64,000 nucleotides of DNA from Herbivorax alkaliphila (GCF_030848475.1 NZ_JAVDDS010000003.1:62001-126000); one strand, 5' to 3'. Counted from the first letter of the stretch, positions 17,632-26,037 are shown. A program made the numbers and translations. Notes: a model not told the origin generated them from the letters alone.

Positions 17632-19877
17632 TTTGATTCACCGTCCTTTACAACTGCTGACTGGTCAAATCCACCCACAAAAGGAACAAAAGGTGTTTGT
17701 CCCGTTGTCTCAGGCAATTGTTCTTTCCAAAGATCATAGTAAAATCCTTTTTTATCTATAAGTTCTTTATGTGAGCCACTTTCAACAAATTCTCCTTTAT
17801 CCATCACAAATATTTTGTCACATCTCATAATTGTAGATAGCCTATGTGCAATTATAAAGGTGGTAATTCCTTTTGTATGCTCATTTATAGTTCTTTCAAT
17901 AGCTTTTTCTGTGATTGAGTCAAGGTTACTTGTGGCTTCATCCATAATAAGAATGTCAGGTTTTTTAAGTAATGCCCTTGTAATTGCAAGCCTTTGTTTT
18001 TGACCACCTGAAAGGTTTGCACCGTTTTCTTCTAACATAGTTTCATAGCGAAGGGGCAGTGAATTTATAAAGTCATGTGCTCTTGCCATTTTCGCAGCTT
18101 CAATTACAGCTTCCATATCAGGATTTTCTATACCAAGACTTAAGTTTTCATAGATTGTTCCACTAAACAAAAATACATCCTGTGATATGTAGGCAATTCT
18201 ATCTCTTAGGTGATGCATATTAATATCATTGATATTACATTCATTAATGAGTATTTCTCCTTTTTTAACCTTATAAAGATTTAAAAGTAGTTTTATTAAA
18301 GTTGTTTTTCCCGAGCCACTTTCTCCAACAAATGCTATTTTCTCACCATTTCCTATTTTAAAATTTATATTTTTTAATACAAGCTCTCGTGTTCCATATC
18401 TAAAGTCAATTTTTTTATATTCAACAGTTCCCTTTAATGTAGCAGGAACAATTTTTTTATCTTCATTTTCACTTTTTTCAAGTTCTAAGTCTAAAATCTC
18501 TCCAAGCCTATCAGATGCTACTATTGCAGTTTGCATCATAGGCTGTAATTCAATTAGATTTTTTATAGGGTCTAGAAAGTATGCAAGTAATGCATTAAAT
18601 GCTAAAAGCTGACCTATTGTCATTTCGCCATTTAAAACACTGTGTGCTCCAACCCAAAGTATTACAACACCACCTACTAAGGCTACAAATCCACTTAATG
18701 AATCTTTAAGGTTATATATCCATCCACCTTTAAATACACTTTTTAAAAACTTTACAAACTTCTTTTCTGTTTCAATATTTGATTTTCTTTCTGCATTAAA
18801 AGACTTTATTGTCTCTATACCATTTAATGATTCAACAAGGTATGATGTAAGCTGTGCATTGTTTTCCATCTGTTTTCTGTTTATATTTTTTATTGGCTTG
18901 TTAAATACAAACACTATAATGGCATAGGCTATCACCATTAAAAATGCAATTCCAAACAAAAAGGAATTTTGAGTATATAGAATTATTCCACCAGCTACTG
19001 CCATCAATGTATCTATCATAATGGTAAGTGTAGCACCTGATATGGCTTCTCTTACCTTTGATGCATCCATAAACCTTGATATAATTTCTCCAACCTTTCT
19101 AGTTCCAAAAAAGTTCATTGGAAGCTCTAAAACATGATTGTAATATCCCAATATCAGAGATATATCAAGCTTTTGGCTTAAATATAGCATTAAATGTGAC
19201 CTAAAGGCATTTAGCAAAATTTTAAATAGATTTAAAATTATTATGCCTATAGATACAATATGTAATGTTTTTGTCAAATTATTTGGCAGTATGTCATCCA
19301 TCATAAATTTAAAATAAAATGCCCCTAGTATCCCCAAAACTGTGTATATAAGTGATGTAAAAAATATATTTATGACAAGTCTTTTTTGAGGAAGTAACAA
19401 TCCAAAAAATCTTGAAAATATACTTTTTGTTTCATCACCTTTTTCAAACTTTGGTGATGGCACAAGTAATATTAAAACACCTGTCCATAGTTTAAAAAAC
19501 TCTTCTGGTGTGTATTTGACTATACCTTTCCCAGGGTCTGCAACAATAACTTCTTTTTTTGATATTTTGTGAATTACAACATAGTGTAGAAGGCTTCCAT
19601 CCATAACAACATGTGCAATTGCAGGCAATGGAAACTCAGAAAAAAAAGCCTCCTTATCACCACGGACGGCTTTTGCAGTAAAACCAAGCTGCTCTGCTGC
19701 CTTTATGACACCATATGCATTTGTTCCCTGCTTATCAGTCCCAGCCACTTCACGTATTTTTGTAATTGGAATTTTCAAACCATATTGTTTACTTATTGTT
19801 GCAAGACATGCTGCCCCACAATCTGTTATGTCATATTGCTTTATACAATGATATTTCTTAAATGGATTTTTTAACAT
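17628..19877 (-). CDS. Peptidase-containing ABC transporter (C39 peptidase, bacteriocin maturation/export)
   Basis: Transporters of this type cut the double-glycine leader and export the core peptide. The 749-aa product has a C39 domain (1-135) with catalytic Cys in DITDCGAACLA, His in LLHYVVIHK and Asp in VADPGKG; six membrane segments (about 155-430); and a nucleotide-binding domain with Walker A GESGSGKTTL, signature LSGGQKQRLA and Walker B ILIMDEATSNLD. An unusual 30-residue tail (QTPFVPFVGGFDQSAVVKDG) follows. I chose ATG 19877, preceded by GGGGGAAG; a TTG at 19889 is an alternative. Two leader peptides and two small membrane peptides lie upstream on the same strand. Confidence 0.96.
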   Translation of the reverse strand: MLKNPFKKYHCIKQYDITDCGAACLATISKQYGLKIPITKIREVAGTDKQGTNAYGVIKAAEQLGFTAKAVRGDKEAFFSEFPLPAIAHVVMDGSLLHYVVIHKISKKEVIVADPGKGIVKYTPEEFFKLWTGVLILLVPSPKFEKGDETKSIFSRFFGLLLPQKRLVINIFFTSLIYTVLGILGAFYFKFMMDDILPNNLTKTLHIVSIGIIILNLFKILLNAFRSHLMLYLSQKLDISLILGYYNHVLELPMNFFGTRKVGEIISRFMDASKVREAISGATLTIMIDTLMAVAGGIILYTQNSFLFGIAFLMVIAYAIIVFVFNKPIKNINRKQMENNAQLTSYLVESLNGIETIKSFNAERKSNIETEKKFVKFLKSVFKGGWIYNLKDSLSGFVALVGGVVILWVGAHSVLNGEMTIGQLLAFNALLAYFLDPIKNLIELQPMMQTAIVASDRLGEILDLELEKSENEDKKIVPATLKGTVEYKKIDFRYGTRELVLKNINFKIGNGEKIAFVGESGSGKTTLIKLLLNLYKVKKGEILINECNINDINMHHLRDRIAYISQDVFLFSGTIYENLSLGIENPDMEAVIEAAKMARAHDFINSLPLRYETMLEENGANLSGGQKQRLAITRALLKKPDILIMDEATSNLDSITEKAIERTINEHTKGITTFIIAHRLSTIMRCDKIFVMDKGEFVESGSHKELIDKKGFYYDLWKEQLPETTGQTPFVPFVGGFDQSAVVKDGESK

Positions 19878-19988
19878 CTCTTCCCCCAAGTATATTTAAA
19901 TCTTACTTTAATCAAAAATCATACCATAAAAACTTGAATAATAAAATATTAAAAAGTATGTGTTTTTATTCTTTTATCACAGTTTTAG

Positions 19989-20180
19989 TCAATCTTCTCT
20001 TTTGTTTTGTTTTTCTATATTATAGCAAATAATTGTAATAATACATACAATTATTCCTACAATAAACGCCACACCAACTGCTGGCACTTTAAAAACTAAA
20101 TAATTAACTCCTGTCAGAACAATACATATAATAGACATTAAAATTGAGAACTTATACGCTTTAACTTTTTTTTTCACCAT
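19989..20180 (-). CDS. Small two-TM membrane protein, putative bacteriocin immunity protein 1
   Basis: The 63-aa product has a lysine-rich start (MVKKKVKAYK), two membrane segments (about 11-30 and 35-54) and a charged tail. It is a paralogue of the 57-aa product just upstream, sharing NYxxFKVPAVGVAFI and the final YNIEK. Position between the bacteriocin precursors and their exporter, small size and two membrane passes all fit an immunity protein, but I recognise no named immunity family. The start follows AGGAG about 9 nt upstream. Confidence 0.7.
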   Translation of the reverse strand: MVKKKVKAYKFSILMSIICIVLTGVNYLVFKVPAVGVAFIVGIIVCIITIICYNIEKQNKRED

Positions 20181-20215
20181 AATGTTTGTCTCCTAAACAT
20201 TTTTAAATTTTCTTT

Positions 20216-20389
20216 CTATTTCTCTATATTATAAGCAATGATTACAATAGTCGATGAAATTATTGACATAATAAATGCTACTCCAACTGCTGGCACTTTA
20301 AAAGCTACATAATTAATTCCACTCACAATAATACCTAGAATAGATATAAAAATCGCATATTTATACACTCTTTTTTTTTGTTTTGTCAC
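20216..20389 (-). CDS. Small two-TM membrane protein, putative bacteriocin immunity protein 2 (GTG start)
   Basis: This 57-aa gene is easy to miss because it has a GTG start and is short. It reads from GTG at 20387-20389 (AGGAGG, 7 nt upstream) to TAG at 20216-20218: MTKQKKRVYKYAIFISILGI, then a second segment with NYVAFKVPAVGVAFIMSI and the ending YNIEK. It is clearly homologous to the 63-aa protein at 19989-20180, with the same two membrane passes. Two precursors and two immunity-like paralogues in one operon suggest one per peptide or a duplicated protein for a two-peptide pore; that is inference. Confidence 0.75.
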   Translation of the reverse strand: MTKQKKRVYKYAIFISILGIIVSGINYVAFKVPAVGVAFIMSIISSTIVIIAYNIEK

Positions 20390-20446
20390 ACTATTTGCCT
20401 CCTTTAATAAAATTCTATACTTTATTAATTGTTTTTAAAGATCTGT

Positions 20447-20510
20447 GTGTAAGAAAGAATCTAATTTAGGATAAATAAAATTTATAAAAAATATAGATTC
20501 TTTCTTACAC
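20447..20510 (-). other. Long hairpin after the bacteriocin precursor genes
   Basis: A perfect 17-bp inverted repeat (GTGTAAGAAAGAATCTA at 20447-20463; its complement at 20494-20510) with a 30-nt AT-rich loop. It lies between the second precursor gene and the immunity/export genes, with no T-run on the minus strand. It may give partial termination or protect the abundant precursor mRNA. Confidence 0.75.
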
Positions 20511-20536
20511 GAATATCAATATATCAGCTTATATAA

Positions 20537-20791
20537 TTATATGTTCATTCCTATCTGAGCAACACCACCGCCAACAAATGCTGCTCCAGTTGCTATCATA
20601 CCTGCTCCTGCAAATTTTGTAGCTGTTGTTGGTTCAGGAATACAAAGCATAGCTACACCACCAACTACTGTGGCTGCACCAGCAACTACAGTAGCTACAC
20701 CACCGACAACTCCCCAAACACTACCTGCATTTATTTGAGTTAGAGTGTCTTCCTTTAATTCAATAAAGTTATTTGAAATAGATAATTCCAT
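20537..20791 (-). CDS. Class IIb bacteriocin-like precursor peptide 2 (AG-type leader)
   Basis: The 84-aa product has a 23-residue leader with the double-glycine pattern (FIELKEDTLTQINAG, Phe/Leu/Ile at the usual places) ending AG rather than GG, before the core SVWGVVGGVATVVAGAATVV. The core is 61 residues, glycine/alanine-rich, with repeated small-xxx-small spacing expected of two-peptide pore formers. The leader is homologous to that of the next gene. The C39 exporter downstream is the likely processor. It contains one Cys and no lanthionine-type modification gene is nearby. The function is inferred from architecture and neighbours. Confidence 0.85.
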   Translation of the reverse strand: MELSISNNFIELKEDTLTQINAGSVWGVVGGVATVVAGAATVVGGVAMLCIPEPTTATKFAGAGMIATGAAFVGGGVAQIGMNI

Positions 20792-20824
20792 AATTTTGTC
20801 TCCTTTCTAATTATTTTTACTAAT

Positions 20825-21091
20825 TTATCTTGTAGCCCAATCCAACATATTCGAGCCTGCTGCTACCATACCAGCTCCTGCTGCAACACCTGCCGCTACT
20901 CCTACTACTGGTGTACCTACAACGCTACCACCCATTCCAGCTATTACTCCTACAACTGGAGCGATTCCAATACATACTGCTCCAGCAGTTGCAGCAAGAG
21001 CCTTACCTAAACTTCCTCCATCTACTAACATCATATCCTCATTGGTTAACTCCACAAAACTACTGTTATTTAATACCAATGTACCTGTCAT
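20825..21091 (-). CDS. Class IIb bacteriocin precursor peptide 1 (GG leader, lactobin A/cerein 7B-like)
   Basis: The 88-aa product has a classic double-glycine leader (SFVELTNEDMMLVDGG, cleavage after residue 26) and a 62-residue core rich in Gly and Ala (GKALAATAGAVCIGIAPVVG) with several GxxxG-like motifs. The leader wording closely follows the lactobin A/cerein 7B group. The core ends in a more polar segment (SNMLDWATR). It lies 33 bp upstream of precursor 2 on the same strand; together they look like a two-peptide bacteriocin. Confidence 0.9.
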   Translation of the reverse strand: MTGTLVLNNSSFVELTNEDMMLVDGGSLGKALAATAGAVCIGIAPVVGVIAGMGGSVVGTPVVGVAAGVAAGAGMVAAGSNMLDWATR

Positions 21092-21301
21092 ACTTATTAC
21101 CTCCCTTGTTAGTTTTTTATTTTGAACATTCGCCCTGATTACTTTTTAGTCCCGCGGTAAACCTCAAGCAATAGAGAATCATGTCCACTTATTATATCAA
21201 ACTGCTTTTGCAGTCAGATAGCATAATACATTTCCATTCAACCTTAAATACATACAACTCAAACTGCAATACATGCAATTCAAGCATAAAATCAAACTAC
21301 C

Positions 21302-21769
21302 TTACAACACATTCTCACTTACACCTATGTACACATCTATAACAACCTCATCCATACTCATATTTGGTGTAATATCTTTAACTGTAACATTATATCCTGT
21401 TGTTATTTGTTGTAAATTATTTTCCTTAATATATCCCAGCATTTCATTGTACACATTTTGAAGATTAGATGGATTTCCTTCATGCCTTGCATATACTGCA
21501 TTTACCAATTTAAATACAGGCTTTAACCTATATTCAGATGGCAATTCAACTAACTTGTCCATTGGTACAAGTATTTCCATATCTAATGTTCCATCTGAAT
21601 CTACGTAATAAGTAGTAGTTGTTATATTGCCTGCTTTCTTTATAGCATTAGCTTCAAAAAACTGTCCTATTTTAGCCATTTCCTTCTGCATTTGTTCTTG
21701 TGTCATTTTCTTTCTAAGAGAAAGAACGTTTTCCATTTTTAATTCTTTACTCCTTTGAATAACTGCCAT
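21302..21769 (-). CDS. GyrI-like effector-binding-domain protein at the head of the bacteriocin locus
   Basis: The 155-aa product has no signal or membrane segment. An N-terminal helical part (about 1-45, MTQEQMQKEMAKIGQFFEAN) is followed by a region (50-155) resembling the GyrI-like small-molecule-binding fold: DGTLDMEILVPMDKL, AVYARHEGNPSNLQNVYNEM, a YIKENNL helix and a final strand VVIDVYIGV. No DNA-binding domain is visible. It is first in the minus-strand bacteriocin operon, behind the promoter at 21841-21869. A sensor, chaperone or regulatory role is possible. Family confidence is moderate; role unknown. Confidence 0.6.
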   Translation of the reverse strand: MAVIQRSKELKMENVLSLRKKMTQEQMQKEMAKIGQFFEANAIKKAGNITTTTYYVDSDGTLDMEILVPMDKLVELPSEYRLKPVFKLVNAVYARHEGNPSNLQNVYNEMLGYIKENNLQQITTGYNVTVKDITPNMSMDEVVIDVYIGVSENVL

Positions 21770-21840
21770 ATGTAACCAACCTTTCGTTGAAAAAGTTTAA
21801 TATAACCCAACAATTTACTTGGGTTTTGCTTGCTAAAATC

Positions 21841-21869
21841 ATAATACTATATTAATAATTGATATACAA
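21841..21869 (-). promoter_or_regulatory. Promoter of the bacteriocin operon
   Basis: On the minus strand TTGTAT (21864-21869) and TATTAT (21841-21846) are 17 nt apart, 70-100 nt upstream of the first gene. The phased palindromes at 21879-21969 lie directly upstream of the -35, where an activator would bind. Confidence 0.6.
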
Positions 21870-21878
21870 GTGCCATTA

Positions 21879-21969
21879 GTCACTTCTTTGCGTGACTTCG
21901 GTCACGACTTTTTCAAAGATCTCGTGACTTTAGTCACTTTTTTTGTGACTAAAGTCACGAAAAGGTCAC
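21879..21969. promoter_or_regulatory. Phased operator array of GTGACT-NN-AGTCAC palindromes
   Basis: Three 14-bp palindromes lie here: GTGACTTCGGTCAC (21892-21905), GTGACTTTAGTCAC (21924-21937) and GTGACTAAAGTCAC (21945-21958), flanked by half sites GTCAC at 21879-21883 and 21965-21969. Their centres are 32 and 21 bp apart, three and two helical turns, so all face the same side of the DNA. The last two also form a perfect 15-bp hairpin around T7. The array ends about 10 bp from the -35 of the bacteriocin promoter. The binding protein is not identified. Confidence 0.75.
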
Positions 21970-22082
21970 ATTTTGTTTATTTTTTAACAAACATAGCTTT
22001 AAAAACAAACCTTTTATGAATAAAATCTTATGTTAAATCAATTATGTTTTTATTCATAAACCAACTATCAGGAGGGTGTTGA

Positions 22083-22226
22083 ATGGATAAAAATATAATT
22101 TTGTACTTTAAATTAAAATATTTTTCTTGTAACTGTGATGATAGTATTTCAAAAATCAGTTCAGAGACTAAATTTGTATCCTTAGTGTTTGTTGTTTACA
22201 TATATTTGTTATATTATGTATGGTAA
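22083..22226 (+). CDS. Small peptide gene (47 aa) divergent from the bacteriocin operon
   Basis: ATG at 22083 follows a strong AGGAGGG site; the frame runs to TAA at 22224-22226. The product starts MDKNIILYFKLKYFSCNCDD and ends in a hydrophobic segment FVSLVFVVYIYLLYYVW, like a small membrane peptide. It shares the intergenic region holding the operator array, so it could be a regulator, signal or immunity peptide of the locus. It may also be a gene truncated by the IS remnant that begins 38 bp downstream. I do not recognise it. Confidence 0.45.
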   Translation: MDKNIILYFKLKYFSCNCDDSISKISSETKFVSLVFVVYIYLLYYVW

Positions 22227-22263
22227 ATTTAAAGAATGTATCGGAGGTTTTATATTATAACTC

Positions 22264-22756
22264 GAGTTTCGCACCTTGAAAAATCAATAAAAAAACCTTG
22301 CTAAAATCGATAAAGAAACTCTTAAAAGCCGCATACTCACTGAGTTTTATGGTATAATTAGTTTGAGATACAAATAAACCAAAAACGGAGTGATATTATG
22401 CGGCAAAATGTAGACGAAGTAAAAAAAGCACTTGATAAACACGGTTATTCAATTAATAATATTATATGCAATGTTATGAAAAAATTCAACTTCAAAACCC
22501 TTTGCTGGAAATCAGAAATTTCTAAAAAAGCTGGATATAGTGCTACAGAAATAATTATATTATTAGTTATGTTCCCACTTATAATTTTAAGTAGTGTACA
22601 TGCATTTTATAAAAGTGAGTATCAAAAAACAACTGAAATGAAAAAAGATGTGATTTATAGATTGAAAAATAATGATAAACTACCTTGGAGAACGCTACTT
22701 TACAAAGTGTCTAAAGAAATTTCAGCAACTGATCAACCCATAGGGGTGCGAAACTC
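22264..22756 (+). mobile_element. Internally deleted IS4-like insertion sequence
   Basis: A 493-bp element bounded by 12-bp terminal inverted repeats: GAGTTTCGCACC at 22264-22275 and its exact complement GGTGCGAAACTC at 22745-22756. Inside is the first part of a transposase frame with the rest deleted. I see no clear target duplication. The 177-bp repeat copy 2 begins 4 bp beyond the right end. Confidence 0.8.
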
Positions 22757-22781
22757 CAAAATATACTGCTATAAAAAATAA
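22398..22781 (+). pseudogene. IS4-family transposase, N-terminal remnant
   Basis: The frame starts MRQNVDEVKKALDKHGYSIN and keeps the N-terminal domain typical of IS4-like transposases of Clostridia (SATEIIILLVMFPLIILSSV, then KNNDKLPWRTLLYKVSKE). After about residue 105 the DDE catalytic region is missing: the frame jumps to ATDQPIG, crosses the right terminal repeat and ends in the neighbouring repeat. A full transposase would be about 400 residues or more, so this 127-residue remnant cannot be active. An AACGGAGTG site precedes the start. Confidence 0.8.
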
Positions 22782-22937
22782 GGTGGGGCTAAAGCTCCAC
22801 CTTATTTTTTTAATGGCTAAGAAAGTTCTTTGCTCTCTGGCATCAAAAAAGTCTACCGAAAGGCTATACTTTAACGGATTACCCTAGCCTTAAATCGGCG
22901 AAGCCGACTTTTTTATGTTTTCTTGTCAGATTTATTA
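22761..22937. repeat. 177-bp repeat, copy 2
   Basis: Second copy of 14261-14437 with six substitutions and no indels, lying exactly 8500 bp downstream of the first. It keeps the strong terminator (22780-22803) and the second hairpin before T7. Here the middle stem AAGGCTA / TAGCCTT is perfect Watson-Crick, while copy 1 has two G-U pairs at the changed positions. Confidence 0.9.
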
Positions 22938-23004
22938 TATAATTTGCGAATAAACAAATATAATCATATGATTTAACTATAAAACTTGAGAGGAAGATGT
23001 TCAT

Positions 23005-23562
23005 TTGGATGAGTTTTTGCTTAATCTTTTACTGACTAATCCAGAAAAAGGACTTAAAAAACTAATAGATACTTACGCTGGGCTAGTTTACACAATTATA
23101 TATTCTAAGTTAAACTCAAGACTTTTTAAAGAAGACATTGAAGAATGTTCTAGTGCTGTATTCTATGAAGTTTTTAAAAATAGGAATAGCATAGATCTCA
23201 ACAAGGGCTCTTTAAAAGCATTTATAGCTGTTATTGCAAAAAGAAAAGCAATTGATGTAATAAGACGTAATAAAAATATTGCAGATTCGGTGGTTTCGAT
23301 GGAACAGCTAAACCATGATTTGTCTACACCCAAGGAAGAATATGCTGAAACAATTGTAATGAATAAGGAAACTAAATCTATTATTATAGACAGTATAAAA
23401 TCTTTAGGCGAGCCTGACAGTGAAATATTCATAAGAAAGTACTTTTTTGGACAAAGCACAAAAATTGTATCAAAGATTCTAGGTATTAAAGAAAATACAA
23501 TTGATAAAAAAGTTTCACGGGGACTTATAAAATTACGAAAAATACTTAAGGAGGTGTTGTAA
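23005..23562 (+). CDS. Sigma-70 family (ECF-like) RNA polymerase sigma factor
   Basis: The 185-aa product has an ECF-type region 2 (GLVYTIIYSKLNSRLFKEDI, then ECSSAVFYEVFKN and FIAVIAKRKAIDVIRRNK) and a region 4 helix-turn-helix (YFFGQSTKIVSKILGIKENT, then DKKVSRGLIKLRKIL). The start is TTG at 23005, preceded by GAGAGGAAG 8 nt upstream; the nearby ATGs (22997, 23009) are in another frame. Its stop lies one base from the next start, so the two are co-translated. Such pairs are usually autoregulated; the signal is unknown. Confidence 0.88.
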   Translation: MDEFLLNLLLTNPEKGLKKLIDTYAGLVYTIIYSKLNSRLFKEDIEECSSAVFYEVFKNRNSIDLNKGSLKAFIAVIAKRKAIDVIRRNKNIADSVVSMEQLNHDLSTPKEEYAETIVMNKETKSIIIDSIKSLGEPDSEIFIRKYFFGQSTKIVSKILGIKENTIDKKVSRGLIKLRKILKEVL

Positions 23563-23563
23563 A

Positions 23564-24967
23564 ATGGAAGATAAAATAATGAATGCTCTTGACAATTTTG
23601 ATATTGAAGATGTTGATAAACTACTTAAAGATAGCAATATAGGTTTTGATATTGATAAAAAAACTAAGGCTAAAATAAACTCAATGGCATATAAGAAAAC
23701 AGGAATTAATAATAAAAGATTTTTTTATAGAAAACTTTTAGCTTCAGCAGCTATAATATTAATAATTCTAACCTCTTTATTTACAGTTGGATTGGATAAT
23801 ATTGTTGGAGCTTTGGGAAAATACTTTGCCTTTATACCAAACTATGGCATCATCGAAAATAATAATACTATCTTATATGTTATTGACCAGCAAAATTTAA
23901 AAACAGAAAATGATAGTTATACCATGCTTATAAACAATGCATTAGCTACAGAGGATACAGTTAGTATTTCTCTAAGAATTGAAAAAAAGGACTTTGATGA
24001 AGAAAAACTTATGAAAAAAAAGCAAGAAGAATGGGATAGACTTGTTAAAACTAATCAAATGAAAGAACTTAATCTTTTTTTGATGGCAGGTGATAAAAAA
24101 TATACTCCTTCTAATTGGTTATCAGGTGGAGGAGGTATTAGTAAAAACATTTATGCTAACTTTGAGCTAAACCCAGAAGATATTAATACAGAGACAGTAT
24201 ATAAAATTAAATACATTGATTCTAACTTATCTTCAAGGTTTAGATTTGAAAACTATAAAAGTTTTGACAGCCTCGAGCAAATAGGTTCTACAGGATACAA
24301 CAATAATATCTCTATTACAGCTGTAGCAAATAGAAATGAGGATATCTTAGAAGTTGACCTTTATCCTATAAATAAGAGTGAATATGATATTTATTCCTTT
24401 AATAAAAAAGATGGAGATGGGTACATGAATATGGATCTTCACTTAATGACCAGTACAGGAAAAAAAGAATATAGAACGCCTGATGGTTACATGAATCTCA
24501 ATAACAAATTTTACTTTGATGTGTCCTGCGACGAAAAGGATTTTGTCTTAAATATTCCTTATATTATGGTAAAAAACCATGAATCCAAAAGAACATCACT
24601 TAAAATACCAAATGAAGGTGAAAAAATAGCTGTAAACAAAGAAATCAAATTTAAAGATTCTATTGTTAAAATAACAGAAGTTGAAAAGGTTACAGTAGAA
24701 GGCAATGAACACGGAGCTCTTAAAATTTACTTTGAGTATGAAAATAAGAATGAAAATAAAATAATCCGCAGTTTTCACATAAACAGAGTCAATCTTTTAG
24801 GTATTCCACAAGGCGGAGGCTATTCATGGGATACAGATGAAAAAGGTATTATAAAATATGTTTGTTATAATCTTGAAGAGGGCGAAGACAGAGTGCTGAG
24901 GATTAATATTGAAAACCCTGTGTATTATTTACTGGGAGAATATAATCTAGAATTGGAAGTAGATTAA
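23564..24967 (+). CDS. Membrane anti-sigma-like protein with DUF4179-type ectodomain
   Basis: The 467-aa product has a cytoplasmic N-terminus (1-58), one membrane segment (LLASAAIILIILTSLFTVGL, about 58-77) and a large extracytoplasmic domain starting NIVGALGKYFAFIPNYG, the wording of DUF4179 proteins that pair with ECF sigma factors. It follows the sigma gene by one base with AAGGAGG upstream. The likely role is to hold the sigma factor at the membrane until a signal is sensed outside. Family and pairing are well supported; the stimulus is not visible. Confidence 0.8.
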   Translation: MEDKIMNALDNFDIEDVDKLLKDSNIGFDIDKKTKAKINSMAYKKTGINNKRFFYRKLLASAAIILIILTSLFTVGLDNIVGALGKYFAFIPNYGIIENNNTILYVIDQQNLKTENDSYTMLINNALATEDTVSISLRIEKKDFDEEKLMKKKQEEWDRLVKTNQMKELNLFLMAGDKKYTPSNWLSGGGGISKNIYANFELNPEDINTETVYKIKYIDSNLSSRFRFENYKSFDSLEQIGSTGYNNNISITAVANRNEDILEVDLYPINKSEYDIYSFNKKDGDGYMNMDLHLMTSTGKKEYRTPDGYMNLNNKFYFDVSCDEKDFVLNIPYIMVKNHESKRTSLKIPNEGEKIAVNKEIKFKDSIVKITEVEKVTVEGNEHGALKIYFEYENKNENKIIRSFHINRVNLLGIPQGGGYSWDTDEKGIIKYVCYNLEEGEDRVLRINIENPVYYLLGEYNLELEVD

Positions 24968-24983
24968 ATTTGTTTTTGATGCA

Positions 24984-25030
24984 GAGACTGTAAGTAGAAA
25001 TGTGTAAATTAACAATCTACTTACAGTCTC
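24984..25030. repeat. 47-bp palindrome at the broken end of hsdM
   Basis: Perfect 15-bp arms GAGACTGTAAGTAGA (24984-24998) and TCTACTTACAGTCTC (25016-25030) around a 17-nt centre containing TGTGTAAAT. The arms and the TGTGTAAA core resemble terminal repeats of IS256-type elements, so this looks like two IS ends left after the interior was lost. The hsdM stop codon lies in the right arm. It may also act as terminator for both neighbours. Confidence 0.65.
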
Positions 25031-26037
25031 CCTGTTGGCAAACGCAAAACAGTGTGTAAATCACATTTATCCATTAAGTCTTTTCGAATTGATGCTCCAT
25101 CTCCATCTGCAAAAAGTACATTATCTGGCAATACAACTGCTGCACGAGCTTTGCCATTTGATTTTAAACTTCTGTAAATGTGTTGTAAAAAGTTTAACTG
25201 TTTGTTAGATGTAGGATAGGTGAAGTCATCACGGGTAGTACGCTCACCACCTTTTTTAGTACCAAAGGGTGGATTTGTAAGTACCACATCAAAATCTTTC
25301 ATAACCTTTCCATGATTAGAAAGAGTGTCTGCAAGCATAATTTCTCCTTCAATACCATGAAGCATTGCATTCATCAATGCAAGTCTGTGAGTTTCATGTA
25401 CCAGTTCACACCCTGTAAAAGCTTTTTCCTTCTGAAATTTCTGCTGATCTAATGACAGATTGAATAAATTATCAGTACCATCTTTTACAAAACGATCAGC
25501 AGCTATCATAAATCCAAATGTTCCACAAGCAGGGTCATTACAAAGTTCACCTGCTTTAGGTTCTATTAGTTTTGTCATAACATCTATAAGTACACGAGGG
25601 GTAAAATATTGCCCTGCCCCTGATTTTTTCTCGTTTGCATTTTTTTCTAATAAGCCCTCATAAAGATTACCAAGACCTTCTTCCTTTGCAGAATACCAGT
25701 CAAGTGAATCTATAGAAGTGATAATCTTTTCAATGTTTTTAGGCTCTTCGATACTAGAGAATGCACCTGCATATATTTCTCGAATTATTCCTATAGAGTC
25801 TTCACCTAAATGGCGAAGTAGTTCCTTATAAAAGCGTTTTAGTTCAATACCTTTTGGCTCTTTTAGCCTGTCCCAACGGTAATTCTCTGGTATTCCTCCC
25901 TCTGTCTCTGTTTCTTTTGCCATTTTTAAAAACAAAATATACGTTAGTTCAGTAACATACTGATGATAAGTAATGCCATCATCTCTAAGTACATTACACA
26001 AATTCCAAAGCTTTGATACAATTTCTTTGTTGTTCAC
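25021..26037 (-). pseudogene. hsdM: Type I restriction-modification methyltransferase HsdM, C-terminally truncated
   Basis: HsdM adds N6-methyladenine as part of HsdM2S complexes. The N-terminal helical domain (VSKLWNLCNVLRDDGITYHQ start) and SAM-binding domain are present, with motif IV NPPF in DVVLTNPPFGTKKGG. The usual motif I glycine is Phe here (DPACGTFGF instead of the common DPACGTGGF). The frame breaks off after LRLPTG, where intact proteins (about 480-500 aa) continue with FYAQGV-like sequence, and stops at 338 aa inside the 47-bp palindrome. No hsdS follows. GTG start overlaps the hsdR stop. It is probably inactive as a methylase. Confidence 0.85.
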
